From JAOUEA01 sp041287635 (lineage in GTDB: Bacteria > Actinomycetota > UBA4738 > HRBIN12), in the NCBI GenBank assembly GCA_041287635.1, contig JBGGNG010000186.1:20969-84968 (forward strand): a stretch of 64,000 nucleotides of DNA. The letters run 5' to 3'. The notes beneath the pieces are model-generated. The model worked only from the letters and a program-made list of their open reading frames with translations, was not told where the DNA came from and did not search any database. Numbering within the stretch: position 1 is the stretch's first letter; the number at the start of each line of letters is the position of its first letter. The position numbers and the translations under genes were made by a program. Positions 31,680-39,234 of the stretch are shown here, piece by piece.

Positions 31680-34600
31680 GTGGCGATCTCCTGTCCGAAC
31701 TGCGGGGCGTCGAACGACGACGACGCACGGTTCTGCGCCAGCTGCGGCTCCCCGCTCGGCGTGCGATGCCCGTCGTGCGGAGCCGAGGCGCCGCCGCAGG
31801 CTCGCTTCTGCCCGTCGTGCGGCTGGCCGCTCGGCGCCGCCTCACCCGCCGGCCCTCCCCTCGAGGAGCGGCGGCTCGTGACGATCGTCTTCGCCGACCT
31901 CGCCGGATTCACCGAGCACAGCGACCAGGCCGACCCCGAGGACGTCCGCGGCATCCTGGTGCCGTTCCACGCGGTCGCGAAGGAGGAGATCGAGCGGTTC
32001 GGGGGCACGCTCGACAAGTTCATCGGCGACGCCGCGATGGGTGTCTTCGGCGCCCCGATGGCCCATGAGGACGACCCCGAGCGAGCGGTGCGAGCCGCCC
32101 TCGCGATCCGTGAACGCGTGCGCGAGGGCAACCTGCCGGTGCGCATCGCGGTGCAGACGGGCGAGGCGCTCGTCACGTTCGGGGAGGGTCCAACGGTCGG
32201 GGAACGAGTCGCCGGCGACGTCGTCAACACCGCCTCGAGGCTGCAGTCGTTCGCACCCGAGGGCTCGGTGATCGTCGGGGAACCCACCGAGCGGGCGACC
32301 CGCCACGTCGTGGTCTACGAGCCGCTGCCCGCGACACGGGTGAAGGGCAAGGCCGAGCCCCTCGTGGCGTTCGTGGCGGTGGCCGTGCGCGCCGACACCC
32401 CCGAGCGGGAGGAGGATGACCCTCCTCCGTTCGTCGGTCGGATCCGAGAACGGGAGCTGCTGCACGACCTGCTGGAGCGCACGATCGGCGACCGCACGCC
32501 GCGCCTGGTCTCGGTCGTGGGCGAGCCCGGTATCGGCAAGACGCGGCTCGTGCTCGATCTGAACGATCATCTTCGGTCCGGCCATGACGGCGTCGGCTGG
32601 CATCGCGGCCGCTGCCGTCCCTTCGGGGAGTCCATCACCTACGCCGCCCTCGACGAGGTGGTGCGATCGATCGCGGGCATCCCGCCGAACGCGGCGGGCG
32701 ACGGGCTCCGGGCTGCTCTCGACGTCGATCTCGGCGAACTCGACCTGAACACGGAGGACCGGGAGTGGCTGGCAACACGGCTGCGTCCGCTCATCGGGCT
32801 GCCCGGCGGCGACGACACGCCAGCCGACGTCGACGAGATGTTCACGGCGTGGGCACGCTACCTCGAGTCGGCTGCGGAACGCCGGCCTCTCACGATCGTC
32901 GTCGAGGATCTGCACTGGGCGGACGACGCCTTGCTCGGGTTCCTCGAGCGGCTGATGGAACGCGCGCCCGACGTTCCGCTGTTCCTGCTGTGCACGGCCC
33001 GGCCGGAGCTGTTCGCCCGTCGTCCCGGGTGGGCCGCGGGCGTGGCGAACGCGACGACGATCTCGCTCTCGCCGCTCACCGATCCCGAGATGTCCGAGCT
33101 GCTCGGCTCGCTGCTGCTGCGATCCGTGATGTCGACCGACGAGAGCGATGTGCTCCTCCGTCGTGCCGGGGGCAATCCTCTCTACGCCAGGGAGTTCGTG
33201 CTCATGCTGCAGGACCAGGGCGAGCACGGACGAACGATCGGGTCCGACCTCGGTGGGCCGGGCGGCGTCGGGGTGCCGGACACGGTGCAGGCGCTGATCG
33301 CGGCGCGCCTCGACTCGCTGGAGACCCCCGAGCGAGTGCTGCTCCAGGCCGCCTCGGTGATCGGCGACCGCTTCTGGCGCGGAGCGCTCGTCGCGCTCGA
33401 GCCTGACCCCTCGGACCTGGACGCGTCGGTCCACGTCCTCCAACGGCGGGGCCTCATCAGGCGCTCCTCGACGAGCGCGATCGAAGGAGAGGCCGAGTTC
33501 TCGTTCGCGCACGCGTTGATCCGCGACGTGGCGTATGGACGCCTCCCGAGGGCGTCCCGGTCGCGGCTGCATCGGGACATGACGACGTGGCTCGCCACCG
33601 TGCAGGACGCCGGCCTGGCTTCGAGATCGGACCTGCTCGCGTCGCACGCCACGCGAGCCCTCGAGCTGGCTCGGGCCGCCGGCCTCGATGACGAGCTGCC
33701 CCAGCTCGAGGCAACGGCCCTGCGCTGCCTCGTGCTCGCCGGTGACCGGCAGCAGTCGCTCGACGCGGCCCGTGCCGCCGGGTACTACCGGCAGGCGCTC
33801 GCGTTGGCTCCTCCCGGCACCGAGCGCGCCGAGATCCGTCGTACCGCGACGAGCCTCGGCTGGCGTTCCGGCGGCATGACGAGCGATGCCGCGCTCGAGG
33901 AGTATCGGACCGCCCAGTGGGAGGCGATGGAGGCGGGCGATCGACGTCTCGCCGCTCGTGTGCTGCGGCGGATCTACTTCCAGCTCGGCCTCCGAGGCGA
34001 GACCGGGGCCGCGCACCAGGCCCTCCAGGAGGGCATCGCCCTCGTCGAGGACGACCCCGACGGCCGCGAGGTCCTGTCGGAGCTCTACGCCTGCCGGGCC
34101 GAGGCCGAGATGTTCGCCGGTCGATCCGGAGAGTCGCTGCGGTGGGCCGAGCGCGCCCTCGAGCTGCCGCGCAGTGAGACGGTGACCCTGATGGCGCTGC
34201 ATCTGCGTGGGAACGCGCGGTGCGAGACCGGTGACCTCGGGGGCGTTGACGACCTCCGGAAGGCGCTCGACGTCGCCGAGGCATCCGGCGTGGCGATCGA
34301 CATCGTCACGTCGTACTCCTACCTGCTCGAATGGGTCGGCCTCGAAGACGGACCCGCGACCGGCCTGCCGATGAACCGCGCCACGGTCGACCTCTGCCGG
34401 CGCCGAGGCATCGAGGGGCAAGGGATGTGGACGCGCGCCGAGGGGTTCTGGCTGCGGTTCGACGCGGGGCTCTGGGACGAGCTGCTCGATGAGACGAGCG
34501 ACCTCTCCGAGTGGGCGGCCGCGCATGGAGACACGCAGATCGCCACCGTGGCCGACCTCTACAGAGCGCGGGTGCTGGCTCATCGGGGGCCTGTGGAGGC

Positions 34601-35129
34601 CGCGGTCGAGCTCGCCGAGAGGTTCGTGCCGGCCGCCCGCCAGATCGAAGATCTTCAGGTGCTGGCACCCGCACTGATCGTGACCGTCGCGGCGCATGCC
34701 GCGGCGGGTGACACGGCGCGCTCGGTGGCCTTCGCCGAGGAGTTCGATGCCGCGACGGGCCGGGGTCCGACGGAGTACCGCGAGCTGTACCTGCCCGAGG
34801 TCGTCCGCGCATTGTTGACGGCGGGCAGACCCGACCTGGCGACGAGCATCGTGGGCGACCGGCCCGTGCACGTGCGACGCACGCGCCTCGCCGTGGCGTC
34901 CTCTCACGCACTGCTCGCCGAGGCGCGGGGAGAGCGGGAGTCGGCCACCGCGAGCTTCCGTGAGCTCGCCTCGGGCTGGGAAGCGTGGGGTGGCCGTTTC
35001 GAGCAGGCGCACGCCCTTGCGGGGTTGGCCCGATCGCTCGGGACGACGGGCGAGACCGAGGAAGCGACCACGGCCGCGACGAAGGCCGAAGGCATCTTCG
35101 ACCACCTCGGGGTCGCCCGTCGCGGATGA
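31680..35129 (+). CDS. Zinc-ribbon, class III cyclase, AAA ATPase, TPR regulator
   Basis: 1149 residues in one chain. Two zinc ribbons open it (CPNCGASNDDDARFCASCGS and CPSCGAEAPPQARFCPSCGW). A class III nucleotide cyclase follows (about 60-240): FADLAGF and IGDAAMGVFG carry the metal Asps and GDVVNTASRLQS the transition-state Asn and Arg. From about 250 an AAA-type ATPase reads FVGRIRERELL, GEPGIGKTR (Walker A) and IVVEDLHWAD (Walker B). The last 500 residues are helical TPR-like repeats. Such cyclase-ATPase-TPR proteins are common in actinobacteria and resemble LuxR-LAL regulators without the DNA-binding domain. The signal it senses is unknown; it stands alone. Confidence 0.85.
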   Translation: MAISCPNCGASNDDDARFCASCGSPLGVRCPSCGAEAPPQARFCPSCGWPLGAASPAGPPLEERRLVTIVFADLAGFTEHSDQADPEDVRGILVPFHAVAKEEIERFGGTLDKFIGDAAMGVFGAPMAHEDDPERAVRAALAIRERVREGNLPVRIAVQTGEALVTFGEGPTVGERVAGDVVNTASRLQSFAPEGSVIVGEPTERATRHVVVYEPLPATRVKGKAEPLVAFVAVAVRADTPEREEDDPPPFVGRIRERELLHDLLERTIGDRTPRLVSVVGEPGIGKTRLVLDLNDHLRSGHDGVGWHRGRCRPFGESITYAALDEVVRSIAGIPPNAAGDGLRAALDVDLGELDLNTEDREWLATRLRPLIGLPGGDDTPADVDEMFTAWARYLESAAERRPLTIVVEDLHWADDALLGFLERLMERAPDVPLFLLCTARPELFARRPGWAAGVANATTISLSPLTDPEMSELLGSLLLRSVMSTDESDVLLRRAGGNPLYAREFVLMLQDQGEHGRTIGSDLGGPGGVGVPDTVQALIAARLDSLETPERVLLQAASVIGDRFWRGALVALEPDPSDLDASVHVLQRRGLIRRSSTSAIEGEAEFSFAHALIRDVAYGRLPRASRSRLHRDMTTWLATVQDAGLASRSDLLASHATRALELARAAGLDDELPQLEATALRCLVLAGDRQQSLDAARAAGYYRQALALAPPGTERAEIRRTATSLGWRSGGMTSDAALEEYRTAQWEAMEAGDRRLAARVLRRIYFQLGLRGETGAAHQALQEGIALVEDDPDGREVLSELYACRAEAEMFAGRSGESLRWAERALELPRSETVTLMALHLRGNARCETGDLGGVDDLRKALDVAEASGVAIDIVTSYSYLLEWVGLEDGPATGLPMNRATVDLCRRRGIEGQGMWTRAEGFWLRFDAGLWDELLDETSDLSEWAAAHGDTQIATVADLYRARVLAHRGPVEAAVELAERFVPAARQIEDLQVLAPALIVTVAAHAAAGDTARSVAFAEEFDAATGRGPTEYRELYLPEVVRALLTAGRPDLATSIVGDRPVHVRRTRLAVASSHALLAEARGERESATASFRELASGWEAWGGRFEQAHALAGLARSLGTTGETEEATTAATKAEGIFDHLGVARRG

Positions 35130-35166
35130 GGCGGTCCGCGCCAAGGCGCGGACCGACTCGATGGGA

Positions 35167-35515
35167 TGGTGGAGGTGAGGGGATTCGAACCCCTGTCTCT
35201 CGGCGACCACTCGGGTCTTCTCCGGGCGCAGCCAGGCGGTGAGATCTCGCCTCAGGGCTCCCACCGGCAGAGTTCCCTTCGGCCAGCCTCGGTGCGATGT
35301 CCCCCGCCGGCCCCGAGGCCGAACCGGCGGAGTGAGTCTGCTCACGACGCCCTTCCCCCGGTCGCAGACGTCCCGGGGGGGACGGCTACCGCTTAGGCAG
35401 CGAGCGCGTACTCTTCGTTGGCGCTTGTGTGTTGTCCGGCGTTTAACGTGACATCCGGGATCACGGCCCGCTTCCCCCGAGCGATGAACGCCCAGATCGA
35501 AGCCAGTACACCCCC
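35167..35515 (-). ncRNA. ssrA: tmRNA
   Basis: Both ends form the tRNA-like part: 5' GGGGGUG pairs exactly with CACCUCC next to ACCA, and AGGGG-TTCGAAT-CCCCT is the T arm. Length is 349 nt with encoded CCA. The tag frame on the minus strand, 35440-35396, reads AGQHTSANEEYALAA and stops at TAA (35395-35393); the ALAA end is the usual protease signal. The exact resume codon is inferred. Actinobacterial tags vary, so this is a plausible lineage-specific one. SmpB, its partner, lies 1.5 kb upstream on the same strand. Confidence 0.95.
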
Positions 35516-35584
35516 ATATGCAGTTGTCACCCCGAGTATACGGCCCGCCTGCGACCGACCTGAAGCCCCCGGACCCGAGGGCCG

Positions 35585-37021
35585 TCAGACGCCGTCCGCG
35601 AGCACCCGGGCGCCCAGCTCCCGAGTGACGTCGACGGCGAGATCGACGTCCTGCTCGCGGATGCGCCAGTTCGTGATCGCCGGGCGCAGCGCCACGACCC
35701 CGCCGTAGGTGGTCGTGCCGAACGCCACGCGGCCGTCCTCGACCACCGCCGCGCCGAGGCGCCGGTTCAGGGCGTCGAGACGATCCTCGGACACGCCCTC
35801 GGGCCGGTAGCGGAAGCACACGATGTTCAACGGCACGTCGGCGAGCCGCTCGAGGTCGGACGCGGCGTCGACGCGGGCCGCCATGCGTTGGGCGAGGTCG
35901 AGGTGGCGCTCCACGATCGCGCGGTACCCCTCGCGACCGTACGCGCGCAACGTCGCCCACACGGGGAAGGCCCGTGCCCGGCGCGACATCTCCGGCCCCA
36001 GGTAGCCCCAGTTCGGACGCGGGCCGTCGAGGCCGGGGAGGTACGCGGCGCCGCTGCCGAAGATCGCGGGCAGGAGCGACGGATCCCGGACGAACGCGAA
36101 CCCGGACTCGTAGGGTACGTTCAGCCACTTGTGGCCGTCGGCGATCGCCGAGTCGGCCCGCTCCACGCCCGCCACCAGGTGCCGGGTGCGCTCGGAGACG
36201 GCGGCGAACAGTCCGAACGCACCGTCGACGTGCAGCCACGCGCCGTGACGCTCGGCCAGATCAGCCATCGCGTCGATCGGGTCGAAGTCGCCCGCGTTCA
36301 CCTCACCGGCGCTGGCGATCACCACGGCGGGAGCGCCTCCGAGCGCCGCGAGCTCCCGATCGAGGGCGTCGAGGTCAAGCCGCCCGACCGGATCGCGCGC
36401 GAGCTTGCGAACGCTCGACCGGCCGAGTCCCAGCATCGCCAGCGCCTTCACGTCGCTCGCATGCACGTACCCGGATCCGAACACGGGCATCGGTGGGAGG
36501 CCCGCCGCGCCGTGCTCGTCGATGTCGATGCCGTGCTCGAGCGCCCACCAGCGCCGCGCACACGCGAGCGCGGTGAAGTTCGCCATCGTGGCTCCCGTCG
36601 TGAGCACGCCTCCCCATGTCTGCGGCAGACCGAAGAGGGATCGCAGCCACCGCAACACGACGAGCTCGATCTGACCACCGAGTGGCGAGGCGACCCACGC
36701 GCCCGGGTTCTGGTCGAGCACGGTCGTAAGCCAGTCGGCACCGAGCGCGGCCGGCGTCGTGCCCCCCGTGATGAAGTGGAACCAGCGCGGCCCCGATGTG
36801 TGCACCGCCCCGCCGAGCCCCGCGAGGAGCTCGCGAAGGGCTTGCTCGGCGCCCTCGCCTCGTTCGGGCAACGGCGCGTCGAACGAGGCGGCGACCGACT
36901 CCACTGCGGCGTCGCGCACCCGCAGTTCGTCGAGGGCCCCGAGGTAGGTCGCGGCTTCCTTCGCCAGCAGGGCGATCACGGGGTCGATCTCGTCGGTGCG
37001 GGGCGCGGTGGACTCGATCAT
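35585..37021 (-). CDS. PLP-dependent decarboxylase/aspartate aminotransferase-fold enzyme
   Basis: 478 residues, group II decarboxylase-like. SGPRWFHFITGGTTPAALGADWL matches the substrate segment, LHVDGAFGLFAAVS the PLP-ring Asp, and SAIADGHKWLNVPYESG the Lys-containing loop (DGHKW in place of the DPHK of the paralog at 12476). This substitution places it in the tyrosine-decarboxylase-like group with diaminobutyrate-type members; the substrate is not known. TACCAT lies 6 bases before ATG 37021. It is an accessory gene lodged between ssrA and smpB, which are usually adjacent. Confidence 0.83.
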   Translation of the reverse strand: MIESTAPRTDEIDPVIALLAKEAATYLGALDELRVRDAAVESVAASFDAPLPERGEGAEQALRELLAGLGGAVHTSGPRWFHFITGGTTPAALGADWLTTVLDQNPGAWVASPLGGQIELVVLRWLRSLFGLPQTWGGVLTTGATMANFTALACARRWWALEHGIDIDEHGAAGLPPMPVFGSGYVHASDVKALAMLGLGRSSVRKLARDPVGRLDLDALDRELAALGGAPAVVIASAGEVNAGDFDPIDAMADLAERHGAWLHVDGAFGLFAAVSERTRHLVAGVERADSAIADGHKWLNVPYESGFAFVRDPSLLPAIFGSGAAYLPGLDGPRPNWGYLGPEMSRRARAFPVWATLRAYGREGYRAIVERHLDLAQRMAARVDAASDLERLADVPLNIVCFRYRPEGVSEDRLDALNRRLGAAVVEDGRVAFGTTTYGGVVALRPAITNWRIREQDVDLAVDVTRELGARVLADGV

Positions 37022-37027
37022 CGTCCG

Positions 37028-37033
37028 ATGGTA
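37028..37033 (-). promoter_or_regulatory. Putative -10 box (TACCAT), leaderless start at 37021
   Basis: TACCAT with a 6-base spacer to the decarboxylase ATG. Confidence 0.5.
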
Positions 37034-37064
37034 GCCGCACACGAGTCGCGCGCAGCTGCGACGG

Positions 37065-37541
37065 TCAGCGGCGGCGGCCGAGCTCCTGAGCGATCTCGCG
37101 CTCCTGCTCCCGCTTCGCGATCGACTGTCGCTTCTCGTGCTCCCGCTTGCCTCGCGCGACCCCGATCTCGACCTTCGCCATGCCGTGGGTGAAGTACACG
37201 CGCAGCGGCACGAGCGCGAGGCGCTGCTCCTGCTGCTCGGCGCCGAGCTTCTCGATCTCGCGGCGATGCAGCAGCAGCTTGCGGGGGCGGGTCGGCAGGT
37301 GCCGCCGCTTGTCGCCCTGCTCGTACGGCGGCACGTGCATGCCCTCGAGCCAGACCTCACCGTCGCGCACCCGAGCGTACGCCTCGGTGAGCGATGCGCG
37401 CCCTCCGCGAAGCGACTTCACCTCGTCGCCGGTCAGCACGATGCCGCACTCCAGCGTCTCGAGGATCTGGTAATCGTGGCGAGCCTTGCGGTTCGAGGCG
37501 ACGACCTTCTCGTCCGGGTCACCGTGCTTCTGAGGGGTCAC
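37065..37541 (-). CDS. smpB: SsrA-binding protein
   Basis: 158 residues, the normal length. It binds tmRNA and delivers it to stalled ribosomes, its tail filling the empty mRNA channel. Hallmarks: VVASNRKARHDYQILETLECGIVLTGDEVKSLR at the N-terminus, HVPPYEQGDKRRHLPTRPRKLLLHRREI in the core, and a basic tail ending KRQSIAKREQEREIAQELGRRR. GTG 37541 is the start, 12 bases after the ftsX stop, so ftsE, ftsX and smpB probably share a transcript. Confidence 0.95.
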   Translation of the reverse strand: MTPQKHGDPDEKVVASNRKARHDYQILETLECGIVLTGDEVKSLRGGRASLTEAYARVRDGEVWLEGMHVPPYEQGDKRRHLPTRPRKLLLHRREIEKLGAEQQEQRLALVPLRVYFTHGMAKVEIGVARGKREHEKRQSIAKREQEREIAQELGRRR

Positions 37542-37553
37542 GGCTCGCTCGCC

Positions 37554-38465
37554 TCAGACGTCGAGGAACCGGCGCATGCCGATCGTGCCCGCGATCACGG
37601 CCACCGCCACCGCCGCGATCAGGATCCAGGGGGCGACCGCCAGCACGTCGGCGTTGCGGATCAGCGGGAAGAACTGCAGCTGGCCACGGAGCTGGTCGAT
37701 GAAGAACACCTTGATCACGAACAGAGCGGCGAGCGCCGCGATCGCGCCGATCAGCGCCTCGACGAGTCCCTCGATCAGGAACGGCACGCGGATGCGCCAG
37801 TTCGTGGCGCCGACGAGCCTCATGATGCCGATCTCCTTGCGGCGCGCGAACATGCCCATGCGCAGCGTGTTCGCGACGAGCGCGATCGCCGACGCGAGCA
37901 TGATCACGGCGATCGAGAGCACCCCGATCGAGAGCACCCTCGTGATCGCGGTCAGTCGGTCGAGCAGGTCGCGATAGTCCGAGACGTCGCGCACCCCCGG
38001 TTCCGTGCACTGGATCTCCTGGGTGGTGCCGTCAGCCTCGCAGCCGAGCGCCGCGGTGATCTGATCGAACTGCGAGGGGTCGGCGAGGTTGATGCGCAGC
38101 GACGTCGGGATCGCCTTCTCGCAATCGACGCCCTCCTGGAAGACCTCCTGGTTCTCGAACAGCCGATCGAACGCAGCGCAGGTCTCTTCCTTGTCCCAGT
38201 ACTCGATCGACCCGACCGCCGGGAGCTCCTGCAGGGTCGTCTGGATGCGCGTGACCGTGTCGTCGCGCACTGGGTCGGTGAGGTACACAGCGACCTGCAC
38301 GTTCCCGGTCCACGCCTCGATCACGAGGTTGAACTGACGGGCGATCAGCAGCGCGAGCCCGAACAGGAACAGCGCGATGAACGCCGTCGACATCGCCGCG
38401 AACGCGACGATGCCGTTGCGCCGCAGCCCGGCGGCCGTCTCGCGGAAGTAATACTCGAGCCGCAT
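37554..38465 (-). CDS. ftsX: Cell division protein FtsX
   Basis: 303 residues with the FtsX plan: one N-terminal helix (GIVAFAAMSTAFIALFLFGLALLIA), an extracytoplasmic loop of about 140 residues containing YLTDPVRDDTV and a Cys-containing segment, then three helices in the MacB/FtsX permease block (MFARRKEIGIMRLVGATNW precedes the last pair). With FtsE it activates wall hydrolases at the septum. Its ATG shares one base with the ftsE stop (TGATG). Confidence 0.95.
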   Translation of the reverse strand: MRLEYYFRETAAGLRRNGIVAFAAMSTAFIALFLFGLALLIARQFNLVIEAWTGNVQVAVYLTDPVRDDTVTRIQTTLQELPAVGSIEYWDKEETCAAFDRLFENQEVFQEGVDCEKAIPTSLRINLADPSQFDQITAALGCEADGTTQEIQCTEPGVRDVSDYRDLLDRLTAITRVLSIGVLSIAVIMLASAIALVANTLRMGMFARRKEIGIMRLVGATNWRIRVPFLIEGLVEALIGAIAALAALFVIKVFFIDQLRGQLQFFPLIRNADVLAVAPWILIAAVAVAVIAGTIGMRRFLDV

Positions 38466-39142
38466 CAGCTGTAGACGCCCCGCGACTGGTCGCGCACCAC
38501 GTGGCCTTTGTCGAGCTCGATCACGCGCTTGCGCATCGCATCGACGATCGCCTGGTCGTGGGTGGCCATGACCACCGTGGTGCCGATGCGGTTCACTTTG
38601 TCGAGCAGGCGCATGATGTCGACGCTCGTGGCGGGGTCGAGGTTCCCGGTGGGCTCGTCGGCGAGCAGCACCAGCGGACGGTTCACGCAGGCGCGCGCGA
38701 TCGACACCCGTTGCTGCTCTCCACCCGACAGCTCATCGGGGTAGTTGTTGAGTTTGTCCCCCAGGCCCACGTACTCCAAGATCTCGGGCACGCGTTGGTC
38801 GATCACGTGCTTCTGCTTGCCGATCACCTCGAGGCCGAACGCGACGTTGTCGAAGACCGTCTTGTCGGTGAGCAGCTTGTAGTCCTGGAAGACGGTTCCG
38901 ACGTTGCGGCGGAGCTTCGGCACGTCCCACGAGGACATCTTGCCGAGGTTCTTGCCGCCGACGTAGATGTCGCCCTTGGTCGCCTCTTCCTCCTTGAGGA
39001 GCAGCCGGATCATCGTGGACTTACCCGATCCGGACTGCCCGACGATGAAGACGAACTCGCCCTTCTCGACCTCGACGGTGACGTCGGTGAGGGCGGTGAC
39101 ACCGTTCTTGTAGGTCTTCGTGACACGCTGAAGACTGATCAT
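38465..39142 (-). CDS. ftsE: Cell division ATP-binding protein FtsE
   Basis: 225 residues. Walker A GQSGSGKST, signature LSGGEQQR, Walker B LLADEPTGNLD and MATHDQAIVD. The start MISLQRVTKTYKNG at 39142 has TGAGG upstream; further upstream codons lack family similarity. It is coupled to ftsX. In most actinobacteria prfB lies directly upstream; here a forward membrane-protein gene intervenes. Confidence 0.95.
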   Translation of the reverse strand: MISLQRVTKTYKNGVTALTDVTVEVEKGEFVFIVGQSGSGKSTMIRLLLKEEEATKGDIYVGGKNLGKMSSWDVPKLRRNVGTVFQDYKLLTDKTVFDNVAFGLEVIGKQKHVIDQRVPEILEYVGLGDKLNNYPDELSGGEQQRVSIARACVNRPLVLLADEPTGNLDPATSVDIMRLLDKVNRIGTTVVMATHDQAIVDAMRKRVIELDKGHVVRDQSRGVYS

Positions 39143-39220
39143 CTGGACCTCAGGAGAGTGGGGAAGGGCGAACCCGGTCACCCTACCAGACGTCCTCGGC
39201 GCGGCCGGGAGCGGACTCCG

Positions 39221-39226
39221 TAAGCT
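39221..39226 (+). promoter_or_regulatory. Putative -10 box (TAAGCT), leaderless start at 39235
   Basis: TAAGCT with an 8-base spacer to ATG 39235. Confidence 0.45.
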
Positions 39227-39234
39227 TGGGCGCC

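Noticed and set aside
35167..35200. A tRNA gene suggested by the T-arm and CCA
   Set aside because: The 5' acceptor strand lies 340 bases away and encloses a tag frame, so this is the tmRNA end.
31842..36239. A 1465-codon reverse reading frame
   Set aside because: It runs antisense through the cyclase gene and the tmRNA gene and has shadow composition.
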